DNA of 64,000 nucleotides from Phycicoccus sp. Root101. Its GTDB lineage: Bacteria; Actinomycetota; Actinomycetes; Actinomycetales; Dermatophilaceae. The notes beneath the pieces were generated by a model that searched no databases, was not told the origin of the DNA, and was given only the letters and a program-made list of their open reading frames with translations. Positions 1 through 8,879 of this stretch are shown here, in pieces. Position 1 is the stretch's first letter, and the number at the start of each line of letters is the position of its first letter. The stretch is taken from NCBI RefSeq assembly GCF_001426245.1, contig NZ_LMCM01000006.1, positions 642,525-706,524 of the forward strand. The letters run 5' to 3'. A program made the position numbers and the translations under genes.

Positions 1-396
1 GGGAGCGGGTTAGCACCGTTGATGAGCATGATTCGAACGCATCGCAACGCTGGCCACCCGGATCCCATGCGCTTGCTGTACTCCACGCGGTCCCCCACGG
101 AGATGCTGTTCGCACAAGAGCTAGCTCCGGCGGGGCAGGAAGTCAGGAAGGGCTTTGATGCAACCGAGGCGACCACAGTGTTTACCCGGTCCAGCCCTCC
201 TGAGTCGATGCGCAAACCCTCTCGCCTCAGCGACGTAGACCTGCGCCGATACTGCTTGGCTGCTGTTTCCCGCCCACTCTGCTACGTGTGCGGGCCAACG
301 CCCTTCGTGGAGGCCGTAGTGCAGATTTTGGTCGCGATCGGCCACGATCCTGAGTGCATTCGCACCGAGCGTTTCGGCTCGGAATCGGACGAGTGA
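1..396 (+). CDS. Ferredoxin/flavodoxin-type oxidoreductase, C-terminal part (5' end outside window)
   Basis: The reading frame is open from base 1, so the gene starts upstream of the window. What is visible is the NAD(P)-binding half of a ferredoxin-NADP reductase-like module. It begins with a GSGLAPLM segment, continues with RLLYSTRSPTEMLFAQEL, and ends with the conserved CYVCGPTPFVEAV segment and a final ERFG. These match the NAD-binding motifs of FNR-family reductases. It probably passes electrons between NAD(P)H and a flavin or iron-sulfur partner; the FAD-binding half cannot be seen. Its stop codon overlaps the start of the DUF6510 gene, a pairing commonly found beside sulfite-oxidase-type molybdopterin enzymes in actinobacteria. 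That upstream partner is inferred, not seen. Confidence 0.85.
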   Translation, partial: GSGLAPLMSMIRTHRNAGHPDPMRLLYSTRSPTEMLFAQELAPAGQEVRKGFDATEATTVFTRSSPPESMRKPSRLSDVDLRRYCLAAVSRPLCYVCGPTPFVEAVVQILVAIGHDPECIRTERFGSESDE

Positions 397-677
397 TGGA
401 CGGGTCCTATATCGATGGAAACGCCCTGGCGGGCGAGCTTTCCACGGTCTTCGCGCTCGAGCCGACGACGGCTAGGTGCTCGTGTGGCGGGTGTGGCGAG
501 CCCTTCATCCTCGCTCAAGCGCGAGCATACGTTGGAGGCCCGGGACAGGTCCTTCGATGTCCCAACTGCGAGCAGGTTGTCCTCCGCATCGTTAGAACTA
601 CCACTCGCGCATGGATCGAGCTGACTGGACTGGACAGCATGAGTTTTACGGTCGATCCAGGATCTATCTCTACTTGA
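396..677 (+). CDS. DUF6510 family protein
   Basis: This encodes 93 residues. The ATG overlaps the stop of the preceding reductase (TGATG), so the two are translationally coupled. The protein has an acidic N-terminus, then a C-x-C-x2-C cysteine cluster (residues about 29-34), and a second C-P-N-C pair about 30 residues later. This is a zinc-ribbon-like arrangement typical of DUF6510. The biochemical role of the family is unknown. Its regular position after FNR-like and molybdopterin oxidoreductases suggests an accessory or metal-site function. An upstream in-frame ATG at 354 would lie deep inside the reductase gene and is less likely. Confidence 0.8.
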   Translation: MDGSYIDGNALAGELSTVFALEPTTARCSCGGCGEPFILAQARAYVGGPGQVLRCPNCEQVVLRIVRTTTRAWIELTGLDSMSFTVDPGSIST

Positions 678-1267
678 GAAGGTCGACTTTCATGCGCCTC
701 GACCCGCGAAAGGGCGTGGGCGCAGACGGGTGTACCCGCTGAAATGCCGACCACGGCACAGGCCTTGACCGGTTCTGGGAGCCCGACGCCCGGTGGCCGC
801 CCTCTCAGTGAGGTGGACTGCCTGATCGAGGACGGACAGCGAAGCGCCGATCAGTCGATTGACGGATGCCGTTTAGCGACGCAGAGAGCAACCTCGTGAT
901 CGCAACACTTCGCCAATGCAGAGGCTGGGCCTCCTCGTTGGTGTAAGTGCTGACTCGGCCAAACTTGTTGGCCGTATCTTGAGCGCGCGGGGCCGGTCTG
1001 GGTCATAAAGTCGGCCCCGCGTCCAGTGGCTGCGCGGCGCATTGAGCCGGAGCCGTTGCATGGCAAGCAATGAGGCGCGGGGGTGCCGGCACCTTCTCAA
1101 TCAACGGCAGGTGTCACGAAGGTCGGTACCCTACGCGGACTGTAACCGGCCGGCTACGGACGGCGACCGACGTAGCGCTCGGGCCCACCACCGTATTCGC
1201 GCAAACGTTGCAGCGACCGCCAGTCGCCGTGCCGCGACATACGCCCTAGTAGATAGCTCACCTTGGT
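678..1267. other. Gene-free stretch, about 590 bases
   Basis: Reading frames on both strands are short, rich in Arg/Ser/Pro and match no family I recognise. No convincing ribosome-binding site, RNA gene or strong hairpin was seen. It separates the rightward DUF6510 gene from the leftward ANTAR gene, so their 3' ends face each other here. Confidence 0.5.
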
Positions 1268-1900
1268 CTAGCCACCTTGCGGATGCGGCTGCCTGACTGG
1301 CTGTACTGCGGACGCGGCGACGATCTCTAAGAGCACCTGGACAGGGTCGGGGTCAATGAACGTCGGGTCACTCAGGCTCGCCGTGATGTACGCGGCGACG
1401 TCGGCGAGCCGGCGGTTCTGTCGGCTCGAGAAGGCGCGCAGCATGTCGAAAGCCTCAACATCGTCGATGTGGAAGGCCAACATCAGGGCGCCTTTGGCCT
1501 GTTCAATGGCAGCGCGATGCTGCATCGCCTGGTCAATGGCGTCTGTCTGCCACGTCTGCACGTCATTGGTCACGTCCAGCACGAACCCATGCAGGCTTAG
1601 CACCCGATCGTCCTTTGCGGTCGACTTCGCGACCAAGCGAAGCCGGCGGGAGCGACCGTGCGCATCGGTGACGCGGTAAACGTGGGTATAGGCCCCCGCG
1701 GTCCGCAGATGCTCGTGGAGGCGGTCGAGCATGGCTGGTTTGTCGTCGGCGTGAACCACTCCGACTAGGTGCTCGGTCGTAGGCGCCGCATCGGGAGAGA
1801 GTCCGTGCAGCTCGCGAAGGTTCGCAGACCATGTCCAGCGGTTGGCCAAGGCGTCATATGCGAACTCAGCCGCCATGACGTCGTCGTTAAGCGGCGCCAA
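1268..1900 (-). CDS. PAS-ANTAR antiterminator-type regulator
   Basis: About 210 residues. The N-terminal two thirds is a PAS-like sensor domain, with a WTWSANLRELHGL start and an HADD segment. The C-terminus is an ANTAR domain with the core RAAIEQAKGALM, then a helix containing the FDMLRAFSSRQNRRLADVA-type region. ANTAR proteins bind paired RNA hairpins and prevent transcription termination; the PAS domain would tune this to a small ligand or redox signal. I chose a TTG start at 1900 because an AGGAG sits 5 bases upstream; an ATG at 1876 is the alternative. This PAS-ANTAR layout is common in actinobacteria. Its RNA targets are not evident in this window. Confidence 0.85.
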   Translation of the reverse strand: MAPLNDDVMAAEFAYDALANRWTWSANLRELHGLSPDAAPTTEHLVGVVHADDKPAMLDRLHEHLRTAGAYTHVYRVTDAHGRSRRLRLVAKSTAKDDRVLSLHGFVLDVTNDVQTWQTDAIDQAMQHRAAIEQAKGALMLAFHIDDVEAFDMLRAFSSRQNRRLADVAAYITASLSDPTFIDPDPVQVLLEIVAASAVQPVRQPHPQGG

Positions 1901-1981
1901 TTTCTCTCCTACCGACGAACGGGGGCCACCACAGCAAGGTAGCCATATACATTCAGATCGGACCACATGATGTTGGGGCCC

Positions 1982-2512
1982 TCAGGCTCCTGCAACTCGA
2001 TGCGCCTCACGGGCCCACGGGGTGCCTGTCGTGGTGGTCCAGCGCAGTTCTGTGAGCGCTCGTGCCACGTAGGTAAGCAGTTCACGTGTTGCCTCGTCGG
2101 TTGTACTCTGCTCGGCATCGTCGAGCGTGCGCTCGACGGCCGCGATGGCGCCGGCAATCGACGTCAGGGCCATCGCGCGGTCGCCTACGGCCGCGGCCAA
2201 TGGTTCTAAACTCGTGTGCTGCGCCACAACGCATGTGCGGCCTTCGGGGGCGTGCCCCAGGGTCCGCATCCGTTCGGCAACGACATCAGCGAAGTCCGCT
2301 GCTGTACGGGCGACTTCGTCCAAAAGGTCATGTGTGGCCTCTGCCTGCACCAAGGTCCAGTGCAGGTGCTTGGCTTGCGCCCGCAGCTCGACCAAGTCGA
2401 TGAGTAGACACGCCAACTCCCCATTGGCTAGGCCAAACTCGGCTGGTTGTTGCGGCTGTGGCCGGCCGGAGCAGGCACTCCGGGTACGGCCAGGCGCCGA
2501 TCCCTGTGACAT
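1982..2512 (-). CDS. dps: Dps-family ferritin-like DNA-protection protein
   Basis: 176 residues. The core resembles Dps: a KHLHW segment (His51), a second His at about 61, then Asp76 and Glu80 in DVVAER. These line up with the inter-subunit ferroxidase ligands H, H, D, E. The spacing between the two histidines is 10 rather than the usual 12, so the connecting loop is shortened. An N-terminal tail of about 25 residues with Arg and Pro could contact DNA. Dps stores iron and protects DNA under oxidative or starvation stress. A GGGAGGG ribosome-binding site precedes the ATG. The gene runs the same way as the neighbouring CtaD and ANTAR genes but with gaps, so a shared operon is only possible. Confidence 0.82.
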   Translation of the reverse strand: MSQGSAPGRTRSACSGRPQPQQPAEFGLANGELACLLIDLVELRAQAKHLHWTLVQAEATHDLLDEVARTAADFADVVAERMRTLGHAPEGRTCVVAQHTSLEPLAAAVGDRAMALTSIAGAIAAVERTLDDAEQSTTDEATRELLTYVARALTELRWTTTTGTPWAREAHRVAGA

Positions 2513-2575
2513 GTCCCTCCCCGCGCTGTCATTTTCGACCGGTGGTGGAGCCAGATCGCGCTCCCTTCCTCGCGT

Positions 2576-4393
2576 TTAGTCCTGCTCCTTGTGGAATCGC
2601 ACTCTCATTTCACGGTCATGGACACTCGTTCCTTGCGGCAGCACCCCCACCTCGGTGTGAGCCCTCACGTACGCCTGGCCCAACTGAGAAGGATCCACAG
2701 CACGAATCACCATGTCGGGGTCGGCCTGGAGCCCACCGGCCGGAGCGGCCTCGGGGTGGTGCAGGTCGAAGGCAGGTCGCTCCGAGCGGATGCGCGGGAT
2801 GGTGTCGAAGTTGTGCCGCGGCGGCGGGCACGAGGTCGCCCACTCCAGCGAGGCGCCATAGCCCCACGGGTCGTCGGTCTCGACGAGCGGCGCGGTGCGC
2901 CACGTCTTCCAGACGTTGTAGAGGAACGGCAGGGTGGAGGCCGCGAGCAGGAACGAGCCGTACGTGGACAGCTGGTTCTCCCACTGGAAGCCGTCCTCGG
3001 GCAGGTAGTCGGCGTACCGACGGGGCATGCCGTCGATGCCGAGCACGTGCTGGATGAGGAAGGTGATGTGGAAGCCGAAGAACAGCATCCAGAAGTGGAT
3101 CTTGCCGAGCGTCTCGTCGAGCATCCGCCCGGTGAACTTCGGCCACCAGAAGTAGAACCCGGCGAACATCGCGAACACCACGGTGCCGAAGACGACGTAG
3201 TGGAAGTGCGCCACCACGAAGTAGCTGTCGGAGAGGTGGAAGTCCAGGGCCGGGCTCGACAGGATGATGCCGGTCAGGCCACCGAAGAGGAACGTCACGA
3301 GGAAGCCGATGGCCCAGAGCATGGGCGTCTCGAACGAGAGCTTGCCGCCCCACATCGTGCCGATCCAGTTGAAGAACTTCACCCCCGTCGGCACGGCGAT
3401 CAGCATCGTCATCACCGCGAAGAACGGCAGGAGCACCTGGCCCGTCGCGTACATGTGGTGGGCCCAGACCGTCACCGACAGGGCCGCGATGCCGATCGTG
3501 GCGAAGACCAAGGTCTTGTAGCCGAAGATCGGCTTGCGCGAGAACACCGGCAGGATCTCGGAGATGATGCCGAAGAACGGCAGGGCGATGATGTAGACCT
3601 CTGGGTGCCCGAAGAACCAGAACAGGTGTTGCCACAGCATCGGCCCACCGTTCCCGGGGTCGAACACATGGGCACCGAACTTGCGGTCGGCACCGAGTGC
3701 CAGGAGCGCGGAGGCGAGCACCGGGAAGGCCATCAGCACCAGCAGCGAGGTGATGAGCACGTTCCACGTGAAGAGTGGCATCCGGAACATCGTCATGCCG
3801 GGCGCGCGCATGCAGATGATCGTGGTGATGAAGTTGACCGCACCGAGGATCGTGCCGAAGCCACCGAGGGCGAGGCCGAACACCCACAGGTCGCCGCCGA
3901 GGCCGGGGCTGTTGTAGGAGTCGGACAGCGGTGCGTAGGCGAACCAGCCGAACGAGGCGGCGCCGGTCGGCGTGAGGAAGCCGGCCGAGGCGATCAGGCC
4001 ACCGAACAGGTACAGCCAGTAGGCGAACATGTTCAGGCGCGGGAACGCGACGTCGGGGGCGCCGATCTGGATCGGCATGAGCGCGTTGGCGAAGCCGGCG
4101 AACAGCGGCGTCGCGAACAGCAGCAGCATGATCGTGCCGTGCATCGTGAACAGCTGGTTGTACTGGTCGGGGTTGTCCACGACCTGCAGGCCTGGCTCGA
4201 ACAGCTCGGCGCGGATGAGCAGCGCCAGCACCCCGCCGAACATGAAGAAGATGAACGAGGTGATGAAGTAGAGGTTGCCGATCACCTTGTGGTCGGTGGT
4301 GGTCATCCACTTCACGACCGTCTGGCCCTTGGTGAGACGGCTTGTCGCCGTCGCGTGCGTGGAACGGAAGTACGTCCCGGCCGTCCTTGTCAT
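2576..4393 (-). CDS. ctaD: Cytochrome c oxidase subunit I (aa3-type), orphan copy
   Basis: 605 residues from the ATG at 4393, which has an AGGGG site just upstream; a frame open back to 4453 lacks one. This is a twelve-helix haem-copper oxidase core. All metal ligands are visible: His85 (FTMHGT, low-spin haem), His263 with Tyr267 in GHPEVY (CuB and the cross-linked pair), Glu265 of the proton path, His312-His313 (CuB), and His396/His398 in the HFHYV motif (haems). It should reduce oxygen to water while pumping protons across the cytoplasmic membrane. Subunits II, III and IV and the assembly genes are not nearby, so this is an accessory subunit I that must use partners encoded elsewhere. Dps and ANTAR neighbours suggest a stress setting. 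Confidence 0.95.
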   Translation of the reverse strand: MTRTAGTYFRSTHATATSRLTKGQTVVKWMTTTDHKVIGNLYFITSFIFFMFGGVLALLIRAELFEPGLQVVDNPDQYNQLFTMHGTIMLLLFATPLFAGFANALMPIQIGAPDVAFPRLNMFAYWLYLFGGLIASAGFLTPTGAASFGWFAYAPLSDSYNSPGLGGDLWVFGLALGGFGTILGAVNFITTIICMRAPGMTMFRMPLFTWNVLITSLLVLMAFPVLASALLALGADRKFGAHVFDPGNGGPMLWQHLFWFFGHPEVYIIALPFFGIISEILPVFSRKPIFGYKTLVFATIGIAALSVTVWAHHMYATGQVLLPFFAVMTMLIAVPTGVKFFNWIGTMWGGKLSFETPMLWAIGFLVTFLFGGLTGIILSSPALDFHLSDSYFVVAHFHYVVFGTVVFAMFAGFYFWWPKFTGRMLDETLGKIHFWMLFFGFHITFLIQHVLGIDGMPRRYADYLPEDGFQWENQLSTYGSFLLAASTLPFLYNVWKTWRTAPLVETDDPWGYGASLEWATSCPPPRHNFDTIPRIRSERPAFDLHHPEAAPAGGLQADPDMVIRAVDPSQLGQAYVRAHTEVGVLPQGTSVHDREMRVRFHKEQD

Positions 4394-4462
4394 GGTGCCC
4401 CTGCCGCCGTCCTCCACCTGAACGGGAGCCGCAAACCGACTTCCTGGAGCCATATCGGTGAC

Positions 4463-4630
4463 TTATGCAACGCGCGCCCCAGCGAGCGTCAACGAAGCGG
4501 CGGTACCTAGTCGGTCTTCGCCAAACAGCGCACTTGCGACCGTTGCATCCTCACAGACCATGCGCTCCTTGCCGACTTTGGTGCCCCAACCGCCGAAGAT
4601 CTGGCCGTGTTCATCCCCAGCGGACGTCAC
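4463..4630 (-). CDS. Possible small protein of unknown function (55 residues)
   Basis: A leftward open frame just upstream of ctaD starts with GTG at 4630, with an AGGAG nine bases before it, and ends at a TAA at 4463. The predicted peptide is balanced in composition (GQIFGGWGTKVGKERMV in the middle), unlike the Arg/Ser-rich noise in neighbouring frames, and about 70% of third positions are G or C. I recognise no family. It could be a real short protein, a decayed gene end or chance. Confidence 0.3.
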   Translation of the reverse strand: MTSAGDEHGQIFGGWGTKVGKERMVCEDATVASALFGEDRLGTAASLTLAGARVA

Positions 4631-5060
4631 GCAGACCAACTCCTAGAATCGAAGCCTCGAAGGCGAAGACCAGTTCAGTAACGGAGCCATCAATGCAAGG
4701 TCCGCTTTCGTGTGCTGAAGGGTTTCGCTGACCAAGGAACCGTTGCACGCCAGTTACGGCATGCACATCGGTCAAGGGACTGTCCCTCCGCTCAAGGCAC
4801 CCACGTGGCGCCTGAGCCAGCGGCGCCGCTTGGTTTGGGTGGCCCTGCCGCCGGCGGGTTCCAATATGTGAATGTCCGCTGATTCCGGGGCCCAACCGGT
4901 AGCTATCTTGGGGCTTCCAGCGCGAAGGACTACGTCGATGCAAGGTGGCTGGCGAGCACGCGAGATGCCGAAGCGCATCGCTTGACTCTGCTGACGCCGG
5001 GGCCCCGCCGTATGAGACAAGCGGAACCCCGGCGAGGCCAAAGGTTGCGAGATGCAGCTG
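4631..5060. other. Gene-free stretch, about 430 bases
   Basis: No frame here resembles a protein family, and no RNA gene is evident. It lies downstream of the leftward hydrolase that ends at 5061 and upstream of the ctaD region, so it should contain the promoter for the leftward ctaD block. No clear -35/-10 pair could be fixed. Confidence 0.4.
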
Positions 5061-5915
5061 TCAGTTTCGTGCCGCCGCTTCGATGACTCGCGCGATGGGA
5101 TCGGGGAAGCTGAGCATGGATGCGTGCGGCGCAGGGATGGCGGTGATGTGAGCGTGAGCGCGCTGAGCCATGAAGTACTGGGACGCAGGCGGAATAGCGG
5201 TGTCCTTGGTGCCGATGACGTCCCAACTCGGGATGGTCTGCCAAGCCGCGGCTGATGCGGGCTCGGTGAGTGCGCTTTGCGCGATGGGTCGCTGCACTGC
5301 TGCCAGGGCGAGCGCTTCGCGGGCGGAGACCTTGTAGCCGGTGAACAGGGACCTGTACTTCGCCGGGTCGACGTACAGGTCGATGCCTGTACTGCCGTCT
5401 GGGAGGACGAAAGGCCGTGTCACGAGGGCCTCTCCAAACTTGCTGCCGGGGAACTTGTTTGTCAGTTCAGCCGCGTTCTCGCCGGGCAGCGGAATCTGGG
5501 CGTCGACAAACACCAGGCTCTTGACCTTCGCGTCGCCGGCAGCAGCCACCGAGATCAGCATTCCGCCGTAGGAATGGCCGACCAAGACGACACTGCCCTG
5601 AATCGAATCCACCAGTGCCTTGAGGTTCGCCGAGTCGCTGGCCACCCCACGCAGTGGGTTGGCGAAGGCGATCACGGGGTAGCCACGCCGTTGTAGGCGC
5701 TCAATGACGCCGAGCCAGGAGGAGGACTCCGCATCGGCCCCGTGAACCAGGACGATCGTTGGCTGGTCCCCGGGGGCGATCGTCGCCACGGCGTGCGGTG
5801 CGAAGCGGTCGGAGGCAGTTGTGGCGGTCTGGGATGAGGCTGGCGCGAACGGCAGCAGCACAACGGCGAGAAGGAGGGCGCCGAGGTAGCGGGCAGTGCG
5901 GGGAGTATGTGTCAT
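5061..5915 (-). CDS. Exported alpha/beta hydrolase
   Basis: 284 residues from the ATG at 5915, preceded by AAGGA. The N-terminus is a Sec signal peptide: Arg-containing head, hydrophobic LGALLLAVVLLPFA, then an Ala/Ser-rich cleavage region near residue 28. The mature part is an alpha/beta hydrolase with an LVHGAD oxyanion segment, the nucleophile elbow GHSYGG (Ser115), an IGTKDT region for the acid and His in the C-terminal PAPHAS. It belongs to the same family as the genes at 6750, 21195 and 27836, sharing NPLRG, QRP and TEP/SEP landmarks. The substrate is unknown; a secreted esterase or amidase is likely. The catalytic assignments are by position in the fold. Confidence 0.85.
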   Translation of the reverse strand: MTHTPRTARYLGALLLAVVLLPFAPASSQTATTASDRFAPHAVATIAPGDQPTIVLVHGADAESSSWLGVIERLQRRGYPVIAFANPLRGVASDSANLKALVDSIQGSVVLVGHSYGGMLISVAAAGDAKVKSLVFVDAQIPLPGENAAELTNKFPGSKFGEALVTRPFVLPDGSTGIDLYVDPAKYRSLFTGYKVSAREALALAAVQRPIAQSALTEPASAAAWQTIPSWDVIGTKDTAIPPASQYFMAQRAHAHITAIPAPHASMLSFPDPIARVIEAAARN

Positions 5916-6124
5916 GGGTGATCCTTCGTTGGGAGAGAGGAAGCTCGACCAGAGCCTGTGGTGGGTAGAAGCTGCGCCTAGTTGTCGCCGCCGCCCTGAA
6001 ACAATCGGGCTGATGACGTCCAACACGGGCCATGAACCGGTCAGGTGACGTCCGTGACGGGCGGCCTACAGGGCTGGGCCCACTACGAGGGCGTCGTGCC
6101 TGGCTGCGAAAGAAGCCGGATCCG

Positions 6125-6739
6125 TCAATGCGCGGTTTGCGGGGCCAGTCGTGCCGCGACCTCAGTCACGCGCTTGCCTTGGTATCGGGCAGCGGTGAGG
6201 ACGGCGTCGTTGGGCGGCTGACCGTCCCCGCTCGCCCACGATGTGCCGTATGGGTTGCCGCCCGCCGCGAACAGAAGCGGGTCGGTGTAGCCGGGTGCCA
6301 CGATCAGGCACCCCCAGTGGTAGAGCACGTTGTTGATGGCCAGGATGGTCGACTCCTGCCCGCCGTGGTCATTTTGCGCCGACGTGAAGGTGGTCGCCGG
6401 CTTGTCGGCCATGACGCCTGCGAACCACAGTGAACCGCTGCGGTCCATGAACTGTTTGAGTTGGGCTGACGGCAGCCCGAAACGTGTGGGACTGCCAAAC
6501 GCGTACGCGTTAGCCCACTCCAGGTCGCTGAGGTCCGCCTCGCTCACAGAGTCGCGTGTGGCATCGACATAGGAGCGCCACGCGGGGTTGGCGTCGATCG
6601 CCTCCTCACCGGCGAGCTCGGGGACGCGACGTACACGTACCTCTGCGCCGGCCTCAGTCGCCCCTTCGGCCAGGGCGTCTGCCAAGCGGTGGACCGAACC
6701 GGTGGCGGAGTAATAGATGACGGCGAGGCGCACATTCAT
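6125..6739 (-). CDS. wrbA: WrbA-like NAD(P)H:quinone oxidoreductase (flavodoxin fold)
   Basis: 204 residues. The N-terminal LAVIYYSATGS is the FMN phosphate-binding loop of flavodoxins. AFGSPTRFG and MDRSGSLW in the middle and TSAQNDHGGQEST are WrbA landmarks for FMN and quinone binding. WrbA enzymes reduce quinones by two electrons at the membrane face and protect against redox cycling. The ATG at 6739 has GAGG 8 bases upstream; a GTG three codons earlier is possible. The gene follows the hydrolase ending at 6750 with only 10 bases between, so they are very probably one transcript. Confidence 0.9.
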   Translation of the reverse strand: MNVRLAVIYYSATGSVHRLADALAEGATEAGAEVRVRRVPELAGEEAIDANPAWRSYVDATRDSVSEADLSDLEWANAYAFGSPTRFGLPSAQLKQFMDRSGSLWFAGVMADKPATTFTSAQNDHGGQESTILAINNVLYHWGCLIVAPGYTDPLLFAAGGNPYGTSWASGDGQPPNDAVLTAARYQGKRVTEVAARLAPQTAH

Positions 6740-6749
6740 GTTTCGCACC

Positions 6750-7499
6750 TCAACTCTTCGAGTCTTCGTCGGTGCTGGCTCTGACCGCGTCGAGGATGAC
6801 GTCGGCGACAGCTTTTGGCTGCGACATCATGATCACATGCGAGCCGTCGACTTCAGTGATGCTGGCACCAGCCCGCTCGGCCATAGCACGAACGACGTCG
6901 CTGCCAGCCGCAGTGTCCTTGGTCGAGACGACTGCCCAGCTGCGGACCCGCTTCCATGCCGGAGGGCCGGACGGCTCAGTGAATGCCGCTTCCGCAACCG
7001 GACGCTGAGTGACCGCCATCACGTCGGTGACCTGGCGCGGCAGGTCGCCAGCGAAGGCGTCGTGGAATGCGGCCGGATTGATAGCGAACTCAGTCGCGCT
7101 GCCACCTTCGCTGGTTGGGTACGTCAAAGCGACCAGTGCGGAGTTCAGCACGCTGTCCTTGGAGTCGCCGACCCGTTGGCCAAGCACCTCGCCCTCGTCC
7201 GGGGCAAAGCCGGCGACGAAGACGAGCCCGACGACGTTGTCTACGTGAGTGGCAGCGTTGCTGATGACCGCGCCACCGTAAGAGTGACCGACGGCGATGA
7301 CGGGTGCCTGGATCTGCCGAAGTGCGCTTGCGACATAGCGCGCGTCCTCCGCGATGCCCCGAAGAGGGTTGGCGACGGAAGTGACGGTCACCCCAGCGGC
7401 TTGGAGGAAGGTAACAACGTCATTCCAGCCGGAGTTGTCGGCGAAGGCACCGTGGACAAGTGCCACGTGGGGAGCGGCGCCATTAGTCGTGTTTGTCAT
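6750..7499 (-). CDS. Alpha/beta hydrolase (cytoplasmic paralogue)
   Basis: 249 residues with no signal peptide. Landmarks: LVHGAFADNSGW (oxyanion loop), ANPLRGIA, nucleophile elbow GHSYGG (Ser73), GLVFVAGFAP, VTQRPVAEAAF, a VSTKDT segment where the acid is expected, and His in VDGSHV. It is a clear paralogue of the hydrolases at 5061, 21195 and 27836. It is the upstream partner of the wrbA-like gene. The family includes enzymes annotated as esterases or as EstC-like proteins, but the substrate cannot be read from sequence. An ATG with AGGAGCAG upstream supports the start. Confidence 0.85.
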   Translation of the reverse strand: MTNTTNGAAPHVALVHGAFADNSGWNDVVTFLQAAGVTVTSVANPLRGIAEDARYVASALRQIQAPVIAVGHSYGGAVISNAATHVDNVVGLVFVAGFAPDEGEVLGQRVGDSKDSVLNSALVALTYPTSEGGSATEFAINPAAFHDAFAGDLPRQVTDVMAVTQRPVAEAAFTEPSGPPAWKRVRSWAVVSTKDTAAGSDVVRAMAERAGASITEVDGSHVIMMSQPKAVADVILDAVRASTDEDSKS

Positions 7500-7672
7500 G
7501 ATGTTCTCTGCTCCTGATGTGTGTGCGTGGTTACTGATGCGAGCGGCCGGCTCTCCGCTGCCCGCGGTCTCGTCAGTCTCCGTAAGAAGGGTGGGGACAT
7601 CCGCGAGGTCGGGGCATCGCGCTCAGGCTTGCCTCTTGCTTTGCCGTGCGCGTCGGGGTACGTCTAATGTCC

Positions 7673-8629
7673 TTATTCGCTGTGCAGGGCGGTTCGCAGG
7701 ACAGCCACGGCCTGCGTCATCGCGCCTTGGGCAGCTTGAGTCGATCGGAGTGGGTTCAAGCCAACGAAGTCGTGAATCGCCGCCTGGTAGCGCACCGCGA
7801 CCACCGGGACCCCTGCGCGGCGGAGCTTTTGGGCGTATGCCTCACCTTCGTCCCGCAAAACGTCTGCCTCACCCACGATGATGAGCGCTGGTGGGAGGCC
7901 GGCGAGCTGCTCGAGGCTGGCCTGCAGCGGCGACGCCGTTGGCTCCTTGCGCTGGGCAGGGTCGTCGATGTACTGGTCCCAGAACCATTGCATGGTGTCC
8001 CGCCGCAAGAAGTAGCCCTCGGCGAACTGGTGAGAGGACGGGGTGTCGAAGGTGGCGTCCGTGACCGGGTAGAACAGCACCTGCTGCACGAAGTGCACGC
8101 CCCCGCGCTCCTTGGCCAGCAGCGTGGTTGCAGCCGCCATGTTTCCACCGACGGAGTCCCCCACGATCGCATACCGGGAGATGTCGAAGTTCTGCTCGGC
8201 GCCCGACTTGGTGACCCATTGAGCAACCGCGAAGATCTCCTCGATGGCCGTCGGGTACTTCGCCTCAGGCGAAAGGCTGTAGTCGGGAAAGACCACGGCA
8301 GCGTGGGCGCCGACCGCAAGTTCCCTCATCAGTCGGTCGTGAGTTGGCTTGCCGCCGAAGACCCATCCGAGCCCGTGGATGTGCAGGATGACCGGGAGGG
8401 GCCCGTGGGCGCCGGGAGGCCGTACGATCCGGATGCTTACGTCGCCATTCGGACCGGGAACCAAGAGGTCGCTGGTGTCGGCGGAAGGAGCGTCAATCGG
8501 TTCGGACTGCATCGCGGTGATCGCTTCGCGAACCTGATCGATGGGCAGCTGGTGTGTGAAGGGCGGGCTGGCGTTGGCGTCGGCGAAGGCCTGGGCCGCC
8601 TCTTCGAGCTCGACTCTGTTGCTGGGCAT
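7673..8629 (-). CDS. Hormone-sensitive-lipase-type alpha/beta hydrolase
   Basis: 318 residues from the ATG at 8629, with GGAG upstream. It shows the HSL-family layout: a helical cap in residues 1-60, the HGLGW oxyanion motif at 85-89 (family consensus HGGGW, so the second Gly is Leu here), the nucleophile elbow GDSVGG (Ser159), Asp in EADVLRDEG and His in AIHDFVG. These enzymes hydrolyse short acyl esters, often exogenous lipids or xenobiotics. The Gly to Leu change in the oxyanion motif is unusual and may narrow activity. A LysR gene lies just upstream in the same direction and could control it. Confidence 0.9.
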   Translation of the reverse strand: MPSNRVELEEAAQAFADANASPPFTHQLPIDQVREAITAMQSEPIDAPSADTSDLLVPGPNGDVSIRIVRPPGAHGPLPVILHIHGLGWVFGGKPTHDRLMRELAVGAHAAVVFPDYSLSPEAKYPTAIEEIFAVAQWVTKSGAEQNFDISRYAIVGDSVGGNMAAATTLLAKERGGVHFVQQVLFYPVTDATFDTPSSHQFAEGYFLRRDTMQWFWDQYIDDPAQRKEPTASPLQASLEQLAGLPPALIIVGEADVLRDEGEAYAQKLRRAGVPVVAVRYQAAIHDFVGLNPLRSTQAAQGAMTQAVAVLRTALHSE

Positions 8630-8879
8630 CGGCTCTGCTCCTTGATCGTTCGACGGGGTCACCGCCCCGCCTGCACGAACGTGCTTGCCTCGATCTCGTG
8701 GGGCGAGCGGGACGTGAGCACAGGGTGTTCGCTCTGGGCTGCGCAGCCATCGGTCGATTGACTGCAGCTGATGCAACACGCCTGCGCTGCGATGCCGAAA
8801 GAATCGCTCCCAGCCATGGCACGGTCCGCGCGCCCCGCACGTGCAGGTGCACAGATCCGTGGACGTTGCCTCGGCTGAC

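Noticed and set aside
2591..4510. A 639-codon open frame on the + strand
   Set aside because: It is opposite the ctaD gene and has an Arg/Glu/His-rich composition created by the high GC content of that gene.
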